Shown piece after piece: positions 57,514 to 64,000 of a DNA stretch of 64,000 nt. The position numbers and the translations under genes are program-made. Origin of the DNA: Teichococcus rhizosphaerae (GTDB lineage: Bacteria; Pseudomonadota; Alphaproteobacteria; Acetobacterales; Acetobacteraceae); NCBI RefSeq assembly GCF_002631185.1, contig NZ_PDNU01000034.1, positions 1 through 64,000 on the forward strand. The letters are read 5' to 3'. How positions within the stretch are numbered: position 1 is the first letter of the stretch; every line of letters begins with the position of its first letter. The notes under the pieces were generated by a model that saw nothing but the letters and a program-made list of their open reading frames with translations, was not told the DNA's origin and did no database searches.

Positions 57514-58206
57514 TCAGGCAGCCTGGTAGGTCACCTTGATCTCGCCCACGCCCTCGCACACGCCGTGCAGCGCGTCGCCCGGCTTCACGGAGCTGACGCC
57601 GGAGGGCGTGCCGGTCATCAGCAGGTCGCCGGGCAGCAGCTCCACGTAGCGGGACAGGTAGGCGATCGACTCCGGCACCGACCAGATCATCTGGTTCAGG
57701 TCGCCCGTCTGCTGCACCTTGCCGTTCACCGTGACCTCGATCTTGCCCTTCTCGGGATGGCCGATGCGGGCGGCGGGCACGATCTCGCTGATCGGGCAGG
57801 ACTGGTCGAAGCCCTTCGACAGCTCCCAGGGACGGGAAAGCTTCTTGGCCTCGGCCTGGATGTCGCGCCGCGTCATGTCGAGGCCGATGGCATAGCCATA
57901 GACATGCGAGAGGGCGTCCGCCGCCGCGATGTCCCTGCCGCCCTTCCCGATGGCCACCACCATCTCGATCTCGTGGTGCAGGTCCTTGGTCTGCACGGGG
58001 AAGGGCAGGGTGCCGCCGCCCGGCACCACGGCGCTGGCGGGCTTGGCGAAGAAGAAGGGCGGCTCGCGGTCGGGGTCGTGGCCCATCTCGCGCGCATGGT
58101 CGGCGAAGTTGCGGCCGACGCACCAGATGCGGCGGACCGGGAACACGCCCTCCTCGCCCCGGACCGGCAGCACGGCCTCCGGCGGCGGCTCGATGACATA
58201 GCGCAT
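57514..58206 (-). CDS. Fumarylacetoacetate hydrolase-family protein
   Basis: This 230-residue cytosolic enzyme has the FAH-family core: IWCVGRNFADHAREMG, PPFFFAKPASAVVPGGG, the metal-binding acids in HHEIEMVVAIG and GLDMTRRD, and LLMTGTPSGV near the C-terminus. Small FAH-family members are acylpyruvases, oxaloacetate decarboxylases or hydratase-decarboxylases of aromatic catabolism. Substrate is unknown. It is divergent from a GntR regulator with a palindrome between, so it may be the target of that regulator. Confidence 0.92.
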   Translation of the reverse strand: MRYVIEPPPEAVLPVRGEEGVFPVRRIWCVGRNFADHAREMGHDPDREPPFFFAKPASAVVPGGGTLPFPVQTKDLHHEIEMVVAIGKGGRDIAAADALSHVYGYAIGLDMTRRDIQAEAKKLSRPWELSKGFDQSCPISEIVPAARIGHPEKGKIEVTVNGKVQQTGDLNQMIWSVPESIAYLSRYVELLPGDLLMTGTPSGVSSVKPGDALHGVCEGVGEIKVTYQAA

Positions 58207-58247
58207 GCTGGAACCCTCCTCCTCGGGGCACCGCCCTTGCGGCGCCC

Positions 58248-58267
58248 AACCAATTGGCGGATTGGTT
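58248..58267. promoter_or_regulatory. Palindrome AACCAAT-N6-ATTGGTT between FAH and GntR genes
   Basis: Perfect 7-bp inverted arms separated by TGGCGG lie 42 bases before the FAH-family start and 45 before the GntR-type start. Position and symmetry fit an operator of the GntR-type regulator. Confidence 0.55.
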
Positions 58268-58311
58268 AGAGAAGGCGGCGCGGCGCGTCAACCGGTGCGG
58301 GGGCGGGAATC

Positions 58312-59067
58312 ATGCGGAAGGACAACGAGGCGAATGGCCGGGCGGGCAGCCAGGACGACAGCCAGGGCGGCGCGCCGGTGCTGACCCTGCTGCGGGCCTA
58401 TCTGGCCAAGGCCGCGCTTCCCGCCAGCGGACGCCTGCCGCCCGAGCGCGCCCTGGCGCAGGAGCTGGGCGTTTCGCGCGCCGAGCTGCGCCACGCCCTG
58501 GCCCGGCTGGAGGAGGCGGGGCAACTCTGGCGGCATGTGGGCAAGGGCACCTTCCTGGGGCCGCGGCCGCTCGCCGCCATCGGCGACGTGGCGGCGCTCG
58601 CGGCGCGGAGCAGCCTCGACGAGATCCGCCAGGCCCGGCTGGTGCTGGAGCCGCAGCTCGCCGCCCTCGCCGCCCGCAACGCCACGGCGCCGCAACAGGC
58701 CCTGCTGCGCGCCGCCCTGCGCGACGGCAGCGCCGCCGGCCAGAGCTGGCGCGGCTTCGAGGGGCAGGATGCCCGGCTGCACCGCGAGATCGCCGCCGCG
58801 GCCGGCAACCTGGCGCTGCTGCACCTGTTCGACCAGCTCGCCACCCTGCGCCGCACCCTGACCTGGGACCGGCAGCGCCCGCGCCCCGGCGGCCCGCCGC
58901 CCGATCACCCCTCCTTCGCCGAGCATGCGCGCATCGTCGCCGCGATCCTGGCCGGCGATGCGGAGGGGGCGGCCACGGCGATGGCCGAACATGTCGGGCA
59001 TGTGCACCGGCTGATCGCGGCGGAGCCAGCCCAGCCGGGCCCTCCAAGGCGCTGTGCGGATTTGTGA
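58312..59067 (+). CDS. GntR-family regulator, FadR/FCD subfamily
   Basis: This 251-residue repressor has an N-terminal winged helix (about residues 24-85; LPPERALAQELGVSRAELRHALARLEEAGQLWRHVGKGTFLG) and an FCD effector domain (about 95-240; DEIRQARLVLEPQLAALAARNAT, then FHREIA-like LHREIAAAAGN and HARIVAAILAGDAEGAATAMAEHVGHVHR) with histidines that usually bind a metal and a carboxylate ligand. It lies between the FAH-family gene and the tetronate cluster and could control either or both. Confidence 0.92.
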   Translation: MRKDNEANGRAGSQDDSQGGAPVLTLLRAYLAKAALPASGRLPPERALAQELGVSRAELRHALARLEEAGQLWRHVGKGTFLGPRPLAAIGDVAALAARSSLDEIRQARLVLEPQLAALAARNATAPQQALLRAALRDGSAAGQSWRGFEGQDARLHREIAAAAGNLALLHLFDQLATLRRTLTWDRQRPRPGGPPPDHPSFAEHARIVAAILAGDAEGAATAMAEHVGHVHRLIAAEPAQPGPPRRCADL

Positions 59068-59164
59068 AAATTTGATGAGAGAACGATTTACACCCTGCCA
59101 GCCTGTGACTATGAGGGCGCGACCGCAACGTTGATGCACAAGATTTAACACCGCGAGGCCCCGC

Positions 59165-60079
59165 ATGCCGCCCAGCAACGCCTATCATGTCTGTGTCGTC
59201 GGGCTGGGCTCGATGGGGATGGGGGCGGCGCGCTCCTGCCTGGCCGCCGGGCTGCACACCTATGGCGTGGACCTGAACCCGGCCGCCACCAGCGCGCTGC
59301 GCGAGGCCGGCGCGGCCGGGGCCGGCACCAGCGCGCTGCCCTTCGCCGAGACGCTGGACGCGGTGCTGCTGCTGGTGGTCAACGCCGCCCAGTGCAAGGC
59401 CGTGCTGTTCGGCGAGGATGGGCTGGCCGCCAGGCTGCGCCCCGGCGCGGGCGTCATGGTCTCCGCCACCATCTCGGCCGAGGACGCCAGGGAGATCGCC
59501 GCCGGGCTCGAGGCGCATGGCCTGCTGCCGCTCGACGCCCCCGTCTCGGGCGGCGCCGCCAAGGCGGCGGCGGGGCAGATGACGGTGATGGCCTCCGGCT
59601 CGCCCGCCGCCTTCGACCGCCTCCGCCCCGTGCTCGACGCCGTGGCCGGCAAGGTCTACGAGATCGGCGCGGAGATCGGCCTCGGCGCCACGGTGAAGAT
59701 CATCCACCAGCTTCTCGCCGGCGTGCACATCGCGGCGGGGGCGGAGGCGATGGCGCTGGCCGCCCGCGCCGGCATCCCGCTCGGCACCATGTACGAGGTG
59801 GTGACCAACGCCGCCGGCAACAGCTGGATGTTCGAGAACCGCATGAAGCACGTGGTCGATGGCGACTACACGGCGAAGTCGGCGGTGGACATCTTCGTCA
59901 AGGACCTCGGCCTCGTGACGAAGACGGGCCTGGCCATGAACTTCCCGCTGCCGCTGGCCACCACCGCCTACACCATGTTCGCCAACGCCTCCAACGCCGG
60001 CTTCGGCAAGGAGGACGACGCGGCGGTGATCAAGACCTTCGCCGGCATCCGGCTTCCCGGCGTGAAGGAGGAGAAGTGA
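59165..60079 (+). CDS. ltnD: L-threonate dehydrogenase-like (3-hydroxyisobutyrate dehydrogenase family)
   Basis: LtnD oxidises L-threonate at C2 to 2-oxo-tetronate. This 304-residue protein has the cofactor motif VCVVGLGSMGMGAARS, the substrate motif DAPVSGGAAKAAAGQMTVMASG, the catalytic lysine in GATVKIIHQLLAGVH and the tail FGKEDDAAVIKTF. The family also includes tartronate semialdehyde and hydroxyisobutyrate enzymes, but linkage to otnK and denD supports the threonate assignment. Confidence 0.88.
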   Translation: MPPSNAYHVCVVGLGSMGMGAARSCLAAGLHTYGVDLNPAATSALREAGAAGAGTSALPFAETLDAVLLLVVNAAQCKAVLFGEDGLAARLRPGAGVMVSATISAEDAREIAAGLEAHGLLPLDAPVSGGAAKAAAGQMTVMASGSPAAFDRLRPVLDAVAGKVYEIGAEIGLGATVKIIHQLLAGVHIAAGAEAMALAARAGIPLGTMYEVVTNAAGNSWMFENRMKHVVDGDYTAKSAVDIFVKDLGLVTKTGLAMNFPLPLATTAYTMFANASNAGFGKEDDAAVIKTFAGIRLPGVKEEK

Positions 60080-60081
60080 GC

Positions 60082-61347
60082 ATGCGCCTCGGCGTCATCG
60101 GCGACGATTTCACGGGTTCCACCGACATCGCGGGCTTCCTGGTGGCCAACGGCCTGCGCACCGTCCAGCTCAACGACGTGCCGGACGACGCGCTGCAGGT
60201 GGACGCGGATGCGGTGGTGATCAGCCTCAAGACCCGCTCCTGCCCCCCGCAGCAGGCGATCGAGGAAAGCCTCGCCGCGCTGCGCTGGCTGCAGGCGCGC
60301 GGCTGCCCGCAGTTCTTCTTCAAGTACTGCTCCACCTTCGACAGCACGCCGAAAGGCAATATCGGACCCGTGACCGACGCGCTGCTGGAGGCGCTGGGCG
60401 AGGACTTCACCGTGATCTGCCCGGTGCTGCCGGTGAACGGCCGCACCATCTACAACGGCTACCTGTTCGTGAACGGCGTGCCGCTGCACGAATCCGGCAT
60501 GCGCCACCATCCCGTGACGCCTATGACGGACAGCAACATCATGCGCGTGATGGAGGCGCAGTCCAAGGGCCGCGCCGGCAACGTGCCGAGCACGGTGATG
60601 GACCAGGGCCCCGAGGCGGTGCGCGCCGCCCTGGCGAAGCTGAGGGAAAGCGGCGTCCGCTACGCCGTGCTGGACGCGCTGAACGACGCGCACCTCGTCA
60701 CCATGGGCCAGGCGGTGGCCGGCATGAGGCTGGTCACCGGCGGCTCGGGCCTCGCCGACGGCATGGCCTGCGCCTGGACCGACCTCCATGGCGACGCGGC
60801 GCGGGCGGCCGAGGGCGGCAGGCCGGCGCCCGGCCGCGCCGTGGTGCTGTCCGGCTCCTGCTCGCAGATGACCAACGCGCAGGTGGCGGCCTACCGCGAG
60901 GCGGCGCCGTCGCTGGCCGTCGACGTGGCGCGCTGCCTGGAGGATGCGGGCTACGCGGCCGAACTGGCGGAATGGGTGAAGGCGCAGCCGCAGGGTGGCC
61001 TGGCGCCGCTGGTCTATGCCACCATGCCGCCGGACGCACTGAAGACGGTGCAGGCGCGCTTTGGCGCTGCGGAATCCAGCGAGGCGGTGGAGCGCACCTT
61101 CGGCGCGCTGGCGCGGCTGCTGGAGGCGGCGGGCTTCGGCCAGTTCATCGTGGCCGGCGGCGAGACCTCAGGGATCGTCACCCAGTCGCTCGGCATCAAG
61201 GGCTTCGCCATCGGGCCGCAGATCGCCCCCGGCGTGCCCTGGGTGCGCGCGGTGGGCAAGCCGCTGTCGCTGGCGCTGAAGTCGGGCAATTTCGGCCAGG
61301 AGCGCTTCTTCTTCCAGGCGCAGGAGATGGCGGCCGGCGCCGCCTGA
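60082..61347 (+). CDS. otnK: 3-oxo-tetronate kinase (DUF1537/four-carbon acid sugar kinase)
   Basis: OtnK phosphorylates 3-oxo-tetronate at O4. This 421-residue kinase has the N-terminal GVIGDDFTGSTDIAGFL motif with the substrate aspartates, KYCSTFDSTPKGNIGPV, and the C-terminal nucleotide-binding half with VLSGSCSQMTNAQV and VAGGETSGIVTQSLG. The ATG at 60082 has AAGGAGGAG at good spacing; the gene begins two bases after ltnD. Confidence 0.94.
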   Translation: MRLGVIGDDFTGSTDIAGFLVANGLRTVQLNDVPDDALQVDADAVVISLKTRSCPPQQAIEESLAALRWLQARGCPQFFFKYCSTFDSTPKGNIGPVTDALLEALGEDFTVICPVLPVNGRTIYNGYLFVNGVPLHESGMRHHPVTPMTDSNIMRVMEAQSKGRAGNVPSTVMDQGPEAVRAALAKLRESGVRYAVLDALNDAHLVTMGQAVAGMRLVTGGSGLADGMACAWTDLHGDAARAAEGGRPAPGRAVVLSGSCSQMTNAQVAAYREAAPSLAVDVARCLEDAGYAAELAEWVKAQPQGGLAPLVYATMPPDALKTVQARFGAAESSEAVERTFGALARLLEAAGFGQFIVAGGETSGIVTQSLGIKGFAIGPQIAPGVPWVRAVGKPLSLALKSGNFGQERFFFQAQEMAAGAA

Positions 61348-61360
61348 TCCGCCTTCCCGC

Positions 61361-62122
61361 ATGATCCCCGCCGAACGCCAGAACCTGATCGTCTCCCGCC
61401 TGGAAAGCCGCGGCGTGCTCAGCATCGCCGAGCTGACCGAGCTGCTGGGCGTGTCGCACATGACGGTGCGGCGCGACCTGCAGCAGCTGGAGCGGGCCGG
61501 GCGCGTGACCACGGTGGCCGGCGGCGTGCAGCTGCCGGAGAAGATCCTCGCCGAGCCCTCGCACCATGCCAAGGCGCAGCTGCGGCACACGGAGAAGGCG
61601 GCGATCGGCCGCCTCGCCGCCGCCATGGTGCGGCCTGGCGCCGTGATCTATCTCGACGCCGGCACGACGACGCTCGAGATCGCCCACACCCTGACCGGCC
61701 GGGACGACATCTCGGTCGTCACCAACGACTTCGTCATCACCTCGCACCTGATGCGCAACGCCGCCTGCCGCCTCTACCACACGGGCGGCGAGGTGGAGCG
61801 GGAGAACCGCTCCTGCGTCGGCGACCCGGCGGCGGAGGCGGTGCGGCGCTTCAACTTCGACATCGCCTTCATCTCCACCTCCTCCTTCAGCATGCGCGGC
61901 GTCTCGACGCCCTCCGAGAACAAGGTTGCGGTCAAGCGCGCCATCGCGCAGAGCGCGGAGGAAAGCGTGCTGGTCACCGACAGCACGAAATACGGCAAGC
62001 TCGGCACCTTCAACGCCATCCCGCTGGAGGCGCTCTCGGCCATCGTCACCGATGGCGGGCTGCCCGACACCGTCCGGGACGCCATCCGGCGCGCCGGCAT
62101 CGCCCTGCACATCGCCGGGTAG
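61361..62122 (+). CDS. DeoR/GlpR-family regulator
   Basis: This 253-residue repressor has a DeoR helix-turn-helix (about residues 5-58; RQNLIVSRLESRGVLSIAELTELLGVSHMTVRRDLQQLE) and a sugar-phosphate-binding domain (about 78-235; VIYLDAGTTTLEIAHTL, TSSFSMRGVSTPSE). DeoR proteins usually sense a phosphorylated pathway intermediate, here perhaps 3-oxo-tetronate 4-phosphate. Unusually it is embedded in the operon, 13 bases after otnK and 48 before denD. Confidence 0.94.
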   Translation: MIPAERQNLIVSRLESRGVLSIAELTELLGVSHMTVRRDLQQLERAGRVTTVAGGVQLPEKILAEPSHHAKAQLRHTEKAAIGRLAAAMVRPGAVIYLDAGTTTLEIAHTLTGRDDISVVTNDFVITSHLMRNAACRLYHTGGEVERENRSCVGDPAAEAVRRFNFDIAFISTSSFSMRGVSTPSENKVAVKRAIAQSAEESVLVTDSTKYGKLGTFNAIPLEALSAIVTDGGLPDTVRDAIRRAGIALHIAG

Positions 62123-62170
62123 CCCGCGCCATGCCGGCCACCCGCAGGATCCCCTGACAGGACAACACGC

Positions 62171-63130
62171 ATGAAGATCATCGTCACCGGCGGCGCCGGC
62201 TTCCTGGGCACGCGGCTGATCAAGGCGCTGCTGGCGCGCGCGGGCCAGGTGGAGGGGCTGCCCGCCTTCGAGAGCATCGTCTCGGTGGACCTCGCACCCT
62301 GCGCGGTGGACGACCCGCGCGTCTCCTCCGTCACCGGCAACGTGTCCGACCCCGCCTTCATCCGCGCCGCGGTGACGCCGGACACGGTGGCCGTCTATCA
62401 CATGGCCGCCGTGGTCAGCGGCCAGGCCGAGGCGGATTTCGACCTCGGCATGAGCGTCAACCTCGACGGCACGCGCGCGCTGCTGGAAGCCTGCCGCGCG
62501 CTGGGCACCACGCCGCGCTTCGTCTTCGCCAGCTCGCTCGCCGTGTTCGGCGGCCCGATGCCGGAGGTGGTGCCGGAGGACCTGGCCCTGCTGCCGCAAT
62601 CCTCCTACGGCGCGCAGAAGGCGATCGGCGAGCTGCTGGTGGGCGACTATTCGCGCAAGGGCTTCATCGACGGCCGTGTCTGCCGCCTGCCCACCATCGT
62701 GGTGCGCCCGGGCAAGCCGAACGCGGCGGCCTCCTCCTTCGCCAGCGGCATCATCCGCGAGCCGCTGAACGGCCAGGCCTCCAACTGCCCCGTGCCGCCC
62801 GCCACCCGCATGTGGCTGTCCTCGCCGGCCACCGTGACCGACAACCTCGTCCACGCCATCGCCGTGCCGGGCGAGAGGCTCGGGGGGCGGCGCACGCTGA
62901 ACCTGCCCGGCCTGTGCGTCACCGTGGCCGAGATGCTGGCGAGCCTGGAGCGCGTCGGCGGCCCCGAGGCGCGGGCCCGCGTCACCGAGGTGCCGGAGCA
63001 GCGCATCATCGACATCGTCTGCAGCTGGCCCGGCGACTTCGACGTGAGCCGCCCCCTGGCGCTGGGCTTCACCCGCGACGGCGACTTCGACGCGGTGGTG
63101 CGCCAGTACAAGGACGAGTTCATCGGCTGA
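62171..63130 (+). CDS. denD: D-erythronate dehydrogenase
   Basis: DenD oxidises D-erythronate at C2. This 319-residue extended SDR has the cofactor motif IIVTGGAGFLGTRLIKALL, a serine in FASSLAVFGG, the Y-x-x-x-K pair in SYGAQKAIGELL and RLPTIVVRPGKPN, typical of the DenD group. With ltnD and otnK it makes a tetronate catabolism cluster that could feed both L-threonate and D-erythronate. Confidence 0.92.
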   Translation: MKIIVTGGAGFLGTRLIKALLARAGQVEGLPAFESIVSVDLAPCAVDDPRVSSVTGNVSDPAFIRAAVTPDTVAVYHMAAVVSGQAEADFDLGMSVNLDGTRALLEACRALGTTPRFVFASSLAVFGGPMPEVVPEDLALLPQSSYGAQKAIGELLVGDYSRKGFIDGRVCRLPTIVVRPGKPNAAASSFASGIIREPLNGQASNCPVPPATRMWLSSPATVTDNLVHAIAVPGERLGGRRTLNLPGLCVTVAEMLASLERVGGPEARARVTEVPEQRIIDIVCSWPGDFDVSRPLALGFTRDGDFDAVVRQYKDEFIG

Positions 63131-63140
63131 GGGCCGGCAC

Positions 63141-63169
63141 GGAAGGGGAGGGCCGGGCTCCTCCCTTCC
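63141..63169 (+). terminator. Hairpin between denD and the permease gene
   Basis: GGAAGGG(G)AGG and CCTCCCTTCC form a 10-bp stem with one bulged base, ten bases past the denD stop. There is no T-run; partial termination or mRNA processing before the permease gene is possible. Confidence 0.4.
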
Positions 63170-63243
63170 GCGGAGAAGGGGAAGCGCGGCGGGCGCGGGG
63201 TGTCCGCCGCCAACAATGATAACGTTTTCGGAGAATAGTTCCC

Positions 63244-64000
63244 ATGAATGGTGCGGCTAGCACTGTGGGCCCGGCGGCAATCGTCGGCCTGGTATTCGGC
63301 ATCGCGCTGCTGATCTTCCTGGTGCTCCGCACCAAGATCCACGCCATCCTGGCGCTGGTCATCGCCGCCTCCATCGCCGGGCTTTCCGCCGGCATGGCGC
63401 CCGACGCGGTGGTCAACTCCATCACCAGGGGCTTCGGCGGGACCCTCTCCACCATCGGCCTCGTCATCGGCTTCGGCGTGATGATGGGCCGCATCCTGGA
63501 GGTGACCGGCGCCGCCGAGCGCCTCGCCATCACCTTCGTCCGCTGGCTCGGCGAGAAGAAGGAGGAATGGGCGATGATGGCCACCGGCTACATCGTCTCC
63601 ATCCCCATCTTCTGCGACAGCGCCTTCGTCATCCTCAACCCGCTGGCCCGCGCCCTGGCGCGCAACTCCGGCAAGTCGGTCCTGACCATGGGCATCGCGC
63701 TGGCCGGCGGCCTGATGCTGACGCACCACGCCGTGCCGCCGACGCCGGGCCCGCTCGGCGCCGCCGGCATCTTCGGCGTCGACATCGGCATGATGATCCT
63801 GTGGGGCGTGGTGCTGACCCTGCCCGCCACCTTCATGCTGATCTGGTATGCCCGCGTCATGGGCCCGCGCATCGAGGCGATGATCCTGCGCGACACCGGC
63901 GAGCCTCTGGGCGGCAACGCGGCGGCGGCCTTCGGCCAGTTCAAGGAGGCGGCGGCGAAGCGCGAGGGCGAGCTGCCTTCCCTGACCCGCTCGGTGCTGC
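63244..64000 (+). CDS. GntP-family permease, cut by the window end
   Basis: The first 252 residues of a gluconate:proton symporter-type permease are visible, with about seven hydrophobic segments. Family blocks are GFGGTLSTIGLVIGFGVMMGRILEVTGAAERLA, IFCDSAFVILNPLARALA and GLMLTHHAVPPTPGPLGAA. By context it imports erythronate or threonate. The ATG at 63244 follows CGGAGAA. The gene continues past 64000. Confidence 0.93.
   Translation, partial: MNGAASTVGPAAIVGLVFGIALLIFLVLRTKIHAILALVIAASIAGLSAGMAPDAVVNSITRGFGGTLSTIGLVIGFGVMMGRILEVTGAAERLAITFVRWLGEKKEEWAMMATGYIVSIPIFCDSAFVILNPLARALARNSGKSVLTMGIALAGGLMLTHHAVPPTPGPLGAAGIFGVDIGMMILWGVVLTLPATFMLIWYARVMGPRIEAMILRDTGEPLGGNAAAAFGQFKEAAAKREGELPSLTRSVL

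Noticed and set aside
1-64000. tRNA, rRNA, insertion sequences or prophage genes
   Set aside because: I looked for such genes and for transposase or integrase motifs among the reading frames and found none.

Overview
The window is about 70% GC and densely packed, with many ATGA or TGATG gene overlaps. Its content (a tripartite tricarboxylate transporter with a Tat-exported Bug-type binding protein, OxyR-KatA, Kdo synthesis genes, and a probable alphaproteobacterial speF-type leader before an ornithine decarboxylase) suggests an alphaproteobacterium of the Acetobacteraceae, Roseomonas-like. This placement is an inference from composition and gene families; the window has no rRNA marker.

Layout. 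1-3408: AT-rich leader, then tctC-tctB-tctA. 3622-6235: kdsA-kdsB-kdsD (Kdo precursor synthesis). 6280-8226: AI-2E/PerM-type permease with an extra C-terminal domain. 8329-11972: a replicon core with parA-parB, an iteron and AT-rich origin, and a RepA_C-type initiator, all transcribed leftward, plus a pair of perfect palindromes upstream of parA that resemble parS. 12065-14963: DevBCA-like exporter. 15015-17231: GAF-PAS-GGDEF-EAL protein. 17254-22145: a short-chain dehydrogenase, then a uracil-catabolism (URC-type) cluster of a RutR-like TetR regulator divergent from URC1-, URC4- and UPRTase-like genes, with a near-consensus RutR-type operator between them. 22342-23872: rfbC-rfbA. 23901-25873: lytic transglycosylase and two small stress or envelope proteins. 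25928-27990: hemH-hemC. 28147-30689: katA divergent from oxyR.

30697-36851: a gamma-glutamyltransferase-like enzyme, a peptide-type binding protein, a cysteine hydrolase and glutamine-dependent nadE. 37104-38577: a ubiquitin-fold sulfur carrier and a MoeB-rhodanese activator. 38652-41947: an epimerase of unknown role and an orphan binding protein. 42255-44156: small membrane or periplasmic proteins. 44289-46762: agmatinase and ornithine decarboxylase, the latter behind a structured leader with a 16-residue upstream ORF. 46820-57343: a leftward operon of ECF sigma, membrane anti-sigma, CnrX-like periplasmic protein, outer-membrane factor, membrane fusion protein and two RND pumps. 57514-64000: FAH-family hydrolase, divergent GntR regulator and a tetronate/erythronate cluster (ltnD, otnK, DeoR-type regulator, denD, GntP permease) cut by the window end.

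A plasmid-type replication and partition module sits among genes that are normally essential (kdsABD, hemC, hemH, nadE). This suggests a chromid or large secondary replicon, or else integration into a chromosome. The features most worth following are the replication origin with its partition palindromes, the URC cluster with its operator, the ornithine decarboxylase leader, and the CnrX-like ECF-RND operon whose putative sensor lacks the histidines expected of a nickel/cobalt sensor. I saw no rRNA, tRNA, CRISPR array or transposase.
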